Source: JBAZOO01 sp041648735
GTDB taxonomy: Bacteria; Verrucomicrobiota; Lentisphaeria; Oligosphaerales; CAITYL01
Assembly (NCBI GenBank): GCA_041648735.1
Contig: JBAZOO010000005.1
Span: forward strand, 1-64,000
Direction: 5' to 3'
DNA length: 64,000 nt
A program made the position numbers and the translations under genes. The first letter of the stretch is position 1. Each line of letters opens with the position of its first letter. Below the pieces are notes generated by a model, which saw nothing but the letters and a program-made list of their open reading frames with translations, made no database searches and was not told the DNA's origin. Shown here piece after piece: positions 7,908 to 15,378 of this stretch.

Positions 7908-9719
7908 TCAGGCGCGGCGGCCGAAGCGGCGTTCCAGTTCGGGGTGGGGGATGGTGATCATGACCGGGCGGCCGTGGGGGCAGGTGTAGGGCATTTCGGC
8001 GGCGGCGAGGTCATGGAGGAGCTGGTTGACTTCGAGGGGGCGGAGGGGATCCTCGGCCTTGACGGCGTGCTTGCAGGCGGCCTGGGCGATGCGGAGTTCG
8101 TCGGGGCGCGGGGTGCTGGCGGCGGCTTGGCGGAGGTCGTCGAGGATGTCGCGGAGCAGGCCGCCGAGGTTTTCGCCGGGGAAGCCGGCGGGGACGGCGG
8201 TGACGAGGAAGCTGTTGCCGCCGAAGGCGTCGAGGCCGAAGCCGAGTTTGTGGAAGTGCTCCAGGTGGTGGCGGAGCAGGGCGGCGTCGGCCGGGGCGAG
8301 GTCGAGGTGGACGGGGATGAGCAGCGGCTGTCCCTCGGCTTGGGCGGACTCGGCGGCGCGCAGCAGTTTCTCGAAGAGGATGCGTTCGTGGGCGGCGTGC
8401 TGGTCAATGAGGACGAGGCCGGCGGCGCCTTCGGCGACGAGGTAGAGGTTGTTGAGGGTGCCGAGGATGCGGAGGGCGCGGATTTCCGCGCGGGTGGCGC
8501 TGGAGACGGAGGTGCCGGCGGGGGCGGTGGCCGGGGCGCTGGGCGGTGGGGCGTTCCGTGGCGGGGTGGGGGTGAGGCCGGCCATTTCCGGCTGCTGTTC
8601 CGGCGGGGTGAGGGTGAGGGGTTGGGGCGGCGTGGGGAAGCGGGCGCCCTGGCTGGCGAGCGGCCGGCCGGGGGCGGCGGGCGTGGCGGCGGCGACGGCG
8701 GCGAGGGAGGGCTGGAGGGCGGGTTCGCCGGCGAGGGCGCGCAGGGCGCGGCGCACGGCGGCGGCGACGACCTGGCCGGTGAGGAGGGCGTCGCGGAAGC
8801 GGACTTCGCGCTTGGCCGGATGGACGTTGACGTCCACGGCGTCGGGGGGGGCCTCGACATAGAGGATCAGCGGCGGGTAGCGCCCTTTCATCACCAGGGT
8901 GTGGTAGGCGTCGCGGGCGGCGAAGAAGAGGCAGTCGGCGGCGGCGGGGCGGCCGTTGACGAAGAAGCGCTGTTCGCGGCGGGTGCCGCGGGTGAAGCCG
9001 GGGCGGGCGATGAAGCCATGGACGCGGATGCCGGCTTCCTCGTAGGCGACGGGCAGGAGGGCGGCGAAGAGGTCGCGCCCGAGGAGCATGGCGACGCGGG
9101 TGCCGGGGTCGCCGCTGGCGGAGACCTGGAGCGCGGGCTGGTCGTCCACGATCAGTTCGAAGGCGACGCCGGGGTGGGCGAGGGCCTGGAGGAGGACCGT
9201 CTCCTGGATGTGCTCGCTCTCGGTGGTGGCGCCGCGGAGGAACTTGCGCCGGCCGGGCAGGTTGAAGAAGAGCTGGGCGACGCGGACGCTGGTGCCGGGG
9301 GCGCAGCCGCAGGCCCGGCAGTCGCGGAGGGTGCCGCCTTCGACCCGCACCTCGGTGCCCTCCAGGGCGTCGGCCTGGCGCGTCTGGAGCTGGAAGCGGC
9401 TGACGGAGGCGATGCTGGGCAGGGCTTCGCCGCGGAAGCCGAGGGTGACGATGTGCTCGATGTCGGCGGCCTGGCGGATCTTGCTGGTGGCGTGGGGTTC
9501 GAGGCAGAGCAGGGCGTCGTCGCGGTCCATCCCGCCGCCGTCGTCCTGGACTTGGATCAGGCTTTTGCCGCCGTTGCGGCTGTGGATGACGATGCGGCGG
9601 GCGCCGGCATCGATGGCGTTTTCGGCCAGTTCCTTGACGACGGAGGCGGGGCGTTCGATGACCTCGCCGGCGGCGATGCGGTTGGCGATTTCGTCGGGCA
9701 GTACGCGGATGAGGCTCAT
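7908..9719 (-). CDS. mutL: DNA mismatch repair protein MutL
   Basis: 603 aa. GHKL ATPase that links MutS mismatch recognition to strand incision. N-terminal motifs are ELAENAIDAGA, DDGGGM and GFRGEALPSI. After a Pro/Ala linker (~340-420) the C-terminal domain has the endonuclease motif DQHAAHERILFE (DQHAx2Ex4E) plus ACKHAVKAEDPL and CPHGRP, so this MutL should be an intrinsic nickase, as expected where MutH is absent. The start ATG overlaps the stop of the upstream antiporter gene by 4 bases (ATGA), which implies translational coupling. Confidence 0.95.
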   Translation of the reverse strand: MSLIRVLPDEIANRIAAGEVIERPASVVKELAENAIDAGARRIVIHSRNGGKSLIQVQDDGGGMDRDDALLCLEPHATSKIRQAADIEHIVTLGFRGEALPSIASVSRFQLQTRQADALEGTEVRVEGGTLRDCRACGCAPGTSVRVAQLFFNLPGRRKFLRGATTESEHIQETVLLQALAHPGVAFELIVDDQPALQVSASGDPGTRVAMLLGRDLFAALLPVAYEEAGIRVHGFIARPGFTRGTRREQRFFVNGRPAAADCLFFAARDAYHTLVMKGRYPPLILYVEAPPDAVDVNVHPAKREVRFRDALLTGQVVAAAVRRALRALAGEPALQPSLAAVAAATPAAPGRPLASQGARFPTPPQPLTLTPPEQQPEMAGLTPTPPRNAPPPSAPATAPAGTSVSSATRAEIRALRILGTLNNLYLVAEGAAGLVLIDQHAAHERILFEKLLRAAESAQAEGQPLLIPVHLDLAPADAALLRHHLEHFHKLGFGLDAFGGNSFLVTAVPAGFPGENLGGLLRDILDDLRQAAASTPRPDELRIAQAACKHAVKAEDPLRPLEVNQLLHDLAAAEMPYTCPHGRPVMITIPHPELERRFGRRA

Positions 9720-12244
9720 GGCCGGATAACATAGTTCCGGCGCGTCAACCCGGTGGTGGCGGGCGCGAGCAGGGTTGGCACTTCCGCGGGGGAGGTTGCC
9801 TGGCGGATGCGGTCGAAGGCGGGGGCGGCCAGCACCAGCTTGGCAATGTCCGCCAGCGCCTGGAGATGGCGTTCGGGCGGCAGGGCGGCGGGGCTGAGGA
9901 GCACGAAGATGGCATAGGCGGGGTTGGCGAGGTCGGGGAATTCGAGTTCGTGCTGGGCGACCCCGAGCAGCACCACCGGTTCCGCCAACCCTTCGCCATG
10001 GGTGTGCATGAGGACGACGCCGGGGGTGATTTCCAGGGTGCCGGCCGCCAGCTTGGCCGCCAGTCCGGCGGCGTCGGTCGCCGCGCCGTCCGCGCCGCGC
10101 CAGTTGCCGCCGCGGCTTGCCAGGAAGTCGCCCAGCATCTCGGTGATGGCTTCCTGGGCGGTGGGCGCCGCCAGTCCCAGGCGCAGGTTTTCCGGCTGCA
10201 CCGGGAAGCCGGCCGGGATTGCGGGCGCCTCCTCGCCGGCGCCGGCCGGGGTTTCGGGCGGATAGGCCACCACCACGCCCGCCGCCGGGGCGGTGCGCGC
10301 CAGCCGCTGGGGCAGCCGATCCGTGCCTGGCAGCCAGGCGAGGCTGCCTTTGCGGCAGCTCACCAGGAAGAGCAGGTCGTTCTCCCCAAGCTGCAGCTTC
10401 GCCAGTTCCTTCCAGAGCTGCGACCAGACCTCCAGGGTGACGAGCCGCGGCCGTTCGGGCCCCTCCACCTTCACGTGCCGCCGCACGCCGGGCAAGTCTG
10501 GCGCCAGGCCGACGATGGTCAGATGCAGCCCGCCTTGGCGTACCAGGGTCACAGCCGTGCGCAGCACCTCCGCGAACCCCGCCATCCGGATGGCCAGCGG
10601 CGGGACGAGCAGCACCAGCCGCTTCAGGGTCGCCACTGGATGGCCAAGCCGGCAGACCAGCAGCATTTCCGGGCTTTCCAGGAGCACCCGGTCCAGGATG
10701 CGGCCGAAGACGACCTGGGGGGCGAAGGCGGTGCCGCTGTTCCAGCCGATGAGCAGGCAGGTGGCGCGCAGCTCCTTGGCGGCGCGGACGATGGCGGCGG
10801 CGATTTCGGGGTCCACGCGGGTTTCGGCGCGCACTGGCACGTCGGCGGCGGCGGCATGGACAACGGCTTGGCTGAGGATTTTCTCGGACCGGGCCAGTTC
10901 GGCGTCGAGGTCGCCGCTGTCGCTGACGACCGAGAGCGGGTGGATTGGCTGGGCCGAGTGGCGGTCGCGGAGCATGAAGGCCAGGTCCATGAGGGGGGCG
11001 GCGGTGGCGGGGTTGGCCAGGGGCACCAGGATGCGCTGGGGGCGGTGGCCGGCGTGGCCGGCGCCGGGGAGGGGCTTGGCGAGGGCCAGGCGGCGGGCGG
11101 CCCAGTCGGTCGCCCAGGGGCCGATCAGGCAGCTCACCAGGATCATGAGGATGGTGCCGTTGAGCACGGCGTCGTCCAGCAATCCCAGGCGGTGGCCGAC
11201 CAGCACCGCCGCCAGGGTCGCCGCCGCCTGGTTGACGGAGAGGCCGAAGACCAGCACCCCCTGTTCCCGGCTGAAGTTGAAGGCCCATTGGGTGCCCCTG
11301 GCGGCGGCGTACTTGGTCGCGAGCACGGTCGCCACCATGGTCCCCGCCACGAGCCACGCCGCGGCGCCGGCGCGGAAGACCCGCACGTCCACCAGCATGC
11401 CGACGGCAAGGAGGAAGAAGGGGATGAACAGGGTGTTGCCGATGAACTGGACGCGGTTCATCAGCCGGCTCTGTTCCGGCACCAGGCTGTTGAGCGCCAG
11501 CCCGGCCAGGAAGGCGCCGATGATTGCCTCCAGCCCGGCGGCCTCGGAGAGCAGCGCGACCACCAGCAGCGAGGCGAAGAGGAAGAGGAACTCCGGCGCG
11601 TCCTCCGCCGCCAGGTTGCGGTAGAACCAGCGGCCGAGCCGCGGCAGTAGCCAGACGCTGGCCAGCACCAGTCCGCCGATGCCGAGGAGCAGGCGCAGGC
11701 CGTATTGCAGGTCCAGGCTGCCGGCGTGCAGGCGGGCGATGACGGCCAGCACCAGCAGGGCGAGGCAGTCGGTGATCATGGTGCCGCCGACCGTGGCGGT
11801 CACGGCGGGGTCCCGGGCCAGCCCCAGGCGGCTGACCTGGGCATAGGGCAGGAGGGTGTGGGAGGCGAAGAGGCTGCCCAGCAGGATGGCGCTGGGCCAG
11901 CCCATGCCGAGCAGCGCCCGCCCCAGGATGCTCCCCACCAGTTGCGGGATGAGGAAGGTCAGCATCCCGAAGCCGAACGCCGTCCGCCGGTGCTTGCGGA
12001 ACTGGATCAGGTCGATCTCCAGCCCGGCGATGAACATGATGTAGAGCAGCCCGACGCTGCCCAGCAGTTCCACGCCGCCGCCGCGGGCGACCAGGTTGAG
12101 CCCCTTGGGGCCGATCACGGTGCCGCAGAGGATCAGCGCCACGATGGCCGGCACCCGCACCCGGGCCGCCAGCAGCGGCACGATGAGCAGCAGCAATGCC
12201 AGGACGGCGAAGACCGCGACGGGATTGGCGATCGGCAAGTCCAT
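9716..12244 (-). CDS. Cation:proton antiporter (CPA2/Kef type) fused to Usp-like and PTS EIIA-like domains
   Basis: 842 aa. Residues ~1-400 hold about 12 hydrophobic segments of a Na+/H+ or K+/H+ exchanger, with the GLEIDLIQFRKH and FLAGLALNSLV blocks of the CPA2 family. Residues ~405-650 look like universal-stress-protein domains (RILVPLANP; LLIGWNSGT). Residues ~690-840 resemble PTS EIIA type 2 (PtsN), with His in MHTHGE at the usual phospho-His region. The fusion suggests that ion transport is controlled by phosphorylation or nucleotide signals. The neighbouring regulator also carries an EIIA domain. The ion cannot be assigned from sequence. Confidence 0.85.
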   Translation of the reverse strand: MDLPIANPVAVFAVLALLLLIVPLLAARVRVPAIVALILCGTVIGPKGLNLVARGGGVELLGSVGLLYIMFIAGLEIDLIQFRKHRRTAFGFGMLTFLIPQLVGSILGRALLGMGWPSAILLGSLFASHTLLPYAQVSRLGLARDPAVTATVGGTMITDCLALLVLAVIARLHAGSLDLQYGLRLLLGIGGLVLASVWLLPRLGRWFYRNLAAEDAPEFLFLFASLLVVALLSEAAGLEAIIGAFLAGLALNSLVPEQSRLMNRVQFIGNTLFIPFFLLAVGMLVDVRVFRAGAAAWLVAGTMVATVLATKYAAARGTQWAFNFSREQGVLVFGLSVNQAAATLAAVLVGHRLGLLDDAVLNGTILMILVSCLIGPWATDWAARRLALAKPLPGAGHAGHRPQRILVPLANPATAAPLMDLAFMLRDRHSAQPIHPLSVVSDSGDLDAELARSEKILSQAVVHAAAADVPVRAETRVDPEIAAAIVRAAKELRATCLLIGWNSGTAFAPQVVFGRILDRVLLESPEMLLVCRLGHPVATLKRLVLLVPPLAIRMAGFAEVLRTAVTLVRQGGLHLTIVGLAPDLPGVRRHVKVEGPERPRLVTLEVWSQLWKELAKLQLGENDLLFLVSCRKGSLAWLPGTDRLPQRLARTAPAAGVVVAYPPETPAGAGEEAPAIPAGFPVQPENLRLGLAAPTAQEAITEMLGDFLASRGGNWRGADGAATDAAGLAAKLAAGTLEITPGVVLMHTHGEGLAEPVVLLGVAQHELEFPDLANPAYAIFVLLSPAALPPERHLQALADIAKLVLAAPAFDRIRQATSPAEVPTLLAPATTGLTRRNYVIRP

Positions 12245-12313
12245 GCGCGGGGCTTTCGGGGGGCGGTGGGCGGTGGCGGGTGGCGCGATCCTCTCCGCAA
12301 CCTAACCCCAGCT

Positions 12314-12326
12314 TGCGGACTCCGCA
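12314..12326. repeat. Iterated palindrome TGCGGANTCCGCA (intergenic copy)
   Basis: A perfect copy in the 113-bp gap between the HTH-EIIA regulator and the antiporter. It is one of 13 perfect copies found in the window; the others start at 5285, 6019, 6398, 29689, 38520, 38738, 51976, 59588, 59785, 61260, 61635 and 61832. Confidence 0.85.
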
Positions 12327-12357
12327 ACCGCCTCCGAAGCCGCGGTTTTCTGCGTTT

Positions 12358-13071
12358 TCAGCTCTTGCTGGCTTCGGCGCCCTTGCCTTGGAGGAACTGC
12401 TTCGCCTCCTGTTCCATGATCAGGCGGATGATCTCCGCGGCGGTCGGGGCCCGGCGGCAGGCGTCCACGAACTCATTGTCCTGCAAGAGATGGGCGAGGG
12501 CGCCCATGAGGTGGAGGTGGAGTTCGATGTTCTGGCAGACGAGCAGGAAGAAGAGGTGTACGGGGGCATTGTCCACCGCCTGGAACTCCACCCCTTGGGC
12601 ACTGCGGCCGACAATGATGATGGCGGGCTCGCGGAGGGTCGGGATCGGGTCGCGCGGATGGGGGATGGCGATGCCGTGGCCGATGCCGGTGCTGAGCAGT
12701 TTTTCCCGGGCCAGCAGGCGCGCCTTGAGATCCTGCACGTCCAGCAGCAGGGTCTTCTTGGTGATCGGCTCGCACAGCTCCGGGATGACCCCCTCCATGT
12801 CGCGGGAGTGCATCTCCAGGATCATCCGGTCTTCCTTGACCAGCCGGCTGACGGGCACCGGCTGGCGGGCCGGGACGAAGTCGCTGAGCGGCACCACGTC
12901 CGGGCCGCTCACCGGGGCCTGGGGGAAGAACAACTGGTCGATCTGGCTGCCGTTGAACCGCCACTGGCCGCCGATTTTCACGCCTTGGATCTGGCCGGAC
13001 TTGAGCATCCGCAGAATGGTGCGTTCGTTCACGCGCAGATAATCGGCCAGCTCTTTCAGGGTCAAAATCAT
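12358..13071 (-). CDS. HTH (excisionase/MerR-like) - PTS EIIA regulator
   Basis: 237 aa. Residues 1-50 are a winged-helix 'helix_turn_helix_17' domain (LTLKELADYLRVNERTILRMLKSGQIQGVKIGGQWRF). Residues ~80-230 are a PtsN-like EIIA domain with the phospho-acceptor His in GHGIAIPHPRD. The combination suggests a DNA-binding protein whose activity depends on phosphotransfer, probably acting on the antiporter gene just downstream (113 bp). AAAGGA precedes the ATG. A canonical-looking promoter lies upstream. No PTS permease is encoded nearby. Confidence 0.85.
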   Translation of the reverse strand: MILTLKELADYLRVNERTILRMLKSGQIQGVKIGGQWRFNGSQIDQLFFPQAPVSGPDVVPLSDFVPARQPVPVSRLVKEDRMILEMHSRDMEGVIPELCEPITKKTLLLDVQDLKARLLAREKLLSTGIGHGIAIPHPRDPIPTLREPAIIIVGRSAQGVEFQAVDNAPVHLFFLLVCQNIELHLHLMGALAHLLQDNEFVDACRRAPTAAEIIRLIMEQEAKQFLQGKGAEASKS

Positions 13072-13126
13072 TGGCCAGTCCTTTCCCGGTGGACAACGTC
13101 GCTGTCAGCATTTGTCTATGGTTGGC

Positions 13127-13154
13127 AAAATATCGCCGTTTGGCGGTTTGACAA
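13127..13154 (-). promoter_or_regulatory. Candidate promoter of the HTH-EIIA gene
   Basis: On the minus strand, TTGTCA (13149-13154) and TATTTT (13127-13132) are separated by 16 bp, about 60 bp upstream of the start codon. Confidence 0.55.
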
Positions 13155-13197
13155 GAGGCGGCCCCGATTTTTTTTGGCGGCCGCTGTCCTGTCACCT

Positions 13198-15297
13198 TTA
13201 CGCTTTCCCCAGGGGACGGTTGGCCAGCCCCAGCTCGGCGAGGGCGGCCAGGAAGGTGGCGGCCAGCAGCCAGGGCCAGAGCGGCCGGCCGAAGCGGGCC
13301 AGTTGCAGGTTCCGTCCCTGCTCCGCGGCGGTGCGGGCGGCCAGCACCGGCAGCGGCGCGAAGCGGGTGGTGAAGGTGTCGAGCCCGGCGTAGTCCAGCT
13401 CCGCCTCTTCCGGCGGGGTGTTGACCGCCACCTGGCGCGTGATGCCGTCCCGGCTCACGGTCCAGATGCCGGGTTCGGAAAAGCCGCTGAGCACGAAAGG
13501 TTCGGCGGGCGTCCGGCGGCGGCTGGGCCGGCGGCGGGGCGGGCCGCCGGCGGGTGGCGTCAGTTCGAAGGTGGCTTCCAGCAGCGGTTCGGCCCAGGGC
13601 AGCGCCAGACTGCCGCCGGCAACCGTTTCCAGCGGGGGGTGGAGCCGGGCGGCGGCCGTGCGGAGGATTTCCTGCTGGAGGATGAGGAAGAACGGGGTCA
13701 GGGGGAAGTCCGACCAGCCGCGGTCGGCGGCGACGCTGCCCAGCCAGAGCTGGCCGGTGCCGTGGGGGAGGCCCACCAGGAAGGGGGTGCGGTCGGGGTA
13801 TTCCAGCACCGCCTCGGCGGTCGCGGGCAAGTGCCTGAACAGGAGGCGGCGGCTGATGGGGAAGGTGGGGGGGGCGGCGACGATGCTCCGCAGCCGTTTT
13901 TCCACGTCCGTCGGCTGGGTGCGGGGCAGGAGGACGACCGGTTCCGCCGTGGCCGCGGCGCGCTCCGCGATGCCCAGGCCGGCCAGCACCGCCCAGCCGC
14001 GGAACCCCGGATCAACCAGGCCGCCGGCGTCACCGGGGAAGAGCAGGACGGACGAGCCGGCGGCCAGCAGGGCTTCGACCTTTTGCAGGACGGCCGGCTC
14101 GGGTGGCGGCGGATTGCAGAGCACCAGCAGGCAGCCGGGTGGCGGCTCCCGTGCCGCCAGCTCGGCCCAGGTCAGGGTTTCCAGGCGGAAGCCGGCGGCC
14201 TGGCTGGCGGTGCCGCCCGGCTGGATCGCGGCTTCGGCGAAGAGGCTTTCCGCCGGGCGGTCGCGCACGAGCCAGACCGGGATGCCGGCGTCGCGGGGGA
14301 GCACGGCATAGTGGCGGTTGTCGGGGGCGAAGGCGTCGTCGCCGAGGCGGATGGTCGCCGCGACGGCGGTGCCGGTGTCGGGGGTGGCGCCATGCAGGAT
14401 GAGGGTTTGCCGTTCCCCTGGCGGTGCGGGGGGCGCGGGGCGCGTGTCCTGTTCGCTGCCGTTGAACAGCAGGGTGGCGCTCACCGTGCCGTCCCAGTCC
14501 GGGGTGGTCGCGATCTGGACGGTTGCCCGGACCGGTTCGGCGGCGAAGGCGGCGGCGGGCTGGAAGCTGGCTTGGCGGATGCCGGCGTTGGCAATTGCCT
14601 CCGGCCGGACCTGGTTGAGGAAGAGCAGCGGCTGCCGGCGGCGCAGCCGTTCCGCCAGGGTTGGCAGCCGATCCAGGGGCCAGGAGCTTTGCTGGAAATC
14701 GCTGCAGACATGGATTTCCAGGTCACGCGGCTCCAGCCCGGCCGGGGGTGTCTCCAGCCAGTTGGCGAGGGAGGTGGCGAAATCGGCCTGGATCTGGCCG
14801 GGGGCGAGGGCGGCCAAGGCGGCGCGGAGCTTGGCCTTGTCGGCGGTGGGGGGGAGCACGACGGCCGGTTCGGGCAGGCCCGGGACGAGAAGGGCCGCCT
14901 TGTCGGACTCGCCCAGGGAGGCGAGCACGGTTTCCGCCCGCTGCCGGGCCAGGTCGAAGGCGCTTTCGGCGCCGTGGCGGAACTGCATGCTGGCGCTGGC
15001 GTCCAGGATGATCAGGGCGGTTCGCTGCTGGCCGCCGCCGCCGCCGGCCCGGGGCAAGGCCAGTTTGGGCTGGGCGAAGGCCAAGGCGAGGCAGAGCAGG
15101 ATGAGCACCCGCAAGCTCAGCAGCAGCAGTTGGGTCAGCCGGCGGGAGTGGCGGGTGCGCACCACCGCCTCCCGCAGGAAACGGAGCGTGCTGAACGGCA
15201 CCGCCCGCGGCTTGCGCCGCCAGAGCAGGTGCAGGCCGACGGGGACCAGCGCCGCCGCCGCCGCCAACAGGAGCCATGGTGCGAGAAACACGGGCAT
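13198..15297 (-). CDS. BatA / von Willebrand factor A domain membrane protein
   Basis: 699 aa. It has a BatA-type N-terminus: two membrane helices (~5-25 and ~58-78) around the RRKPRAVPFSTLRFL motif. This is followed by a VWA domain with the MIDAS sequence DASAS (D-x-S-x-S) and a long soluble region with a class-I-amidotransferase-like fold (LLVLCNPPPP...). A final hydrophobic helix is near residue 675. Proteins of this type usually sit next to MoxR ATPases and DUF58 proteins, but none is present in this window. Its position between the regulator and the pilus-like locus may be incidental. Role unknown, probably envelope-associated. Confidence 0.82.
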   Translation of the reverse strand: MPVFLAPWLLLAAAAALVPVGLHLLWRRKPRAVPFSTLRFLREAVVRTRHSRRLTQLLLLSLRVLILLCLALAFAQPKLALPRAGGGGGQQRTALIILDASASMQFRHGAESAFDLARQRAETVLASLGESDKAALLVPGLPEPAVVLPPTADKAKLRAALAALAPGQIQADFATSLANWLETPPAGLEPRDLEIHVCSDFQQSSWPLDRLPTLAERLRRRQPLLFLNQVRPEAIANAGIRQASFQPAAAFAAEPVRATVQIATTPDWDGTVSATLLFNGSEQDTRPAPPAPPGERQTLILHGATPDTGTAVAATIRLGDDAFAPDNRHYAVLPRDAGIPVWLVRDRPAESLFAEAAIQPGGTASQAAGFRLETLTWAELAAREPPPGCLLVLCNPPPPEPAVLQKVEALLAAGSSVLLFPGDAGGLVDPGFRGWAVLAGLGIAERAAATAEPVVLLPRTQPTDVEKRLRSIVAAPPTFPISRRLLFRHLPATAEAVLEYPDRTPFLVGLPHGTGQLWLGSVAADRGWSDFPLTPFFLILQQEILRTAAARLHPPLETVAGGSLALPWAEPLLEATFELTPPAGGPPRRRPSRRRTPAEPFVLSGFSEPGIWTVSRDGITRQVAVNTPPEEAELDYAGLDTFTTRFAPLPVLAARTAAEQGRNLQLARFGRPLWPWLLAATFLAALAELGLANRPLGKA

Positions 15298-15313
15298 GCG
15301 CGTACCATAGCCA

Positions 15314-15345
15314 CAAAAAAGCCGGGAGGCGGGGGCCTCCCGGCT
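15314..15345 (-). terminator. Terminator of the pilus-like operon
   Basis: On the minus strand an 11-bp stem (AGCCGGGAGGC with GCCTCCCGGCT) is followed by TTTTTT, about 35 bases past the secretin stop. Confidence 0.85.
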
Positions 15346-15378
15346 TGGGTGGTGGGTGGGGCGGCGTCCAGCCGCGGA

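Noticed and set aside
13140..13197. A terminator after the VWA gene
   Set aside because: The two GGCCGCC stretches are direct repeats, not complementary, so no hairpin forms; the A/T run alone is not enough.
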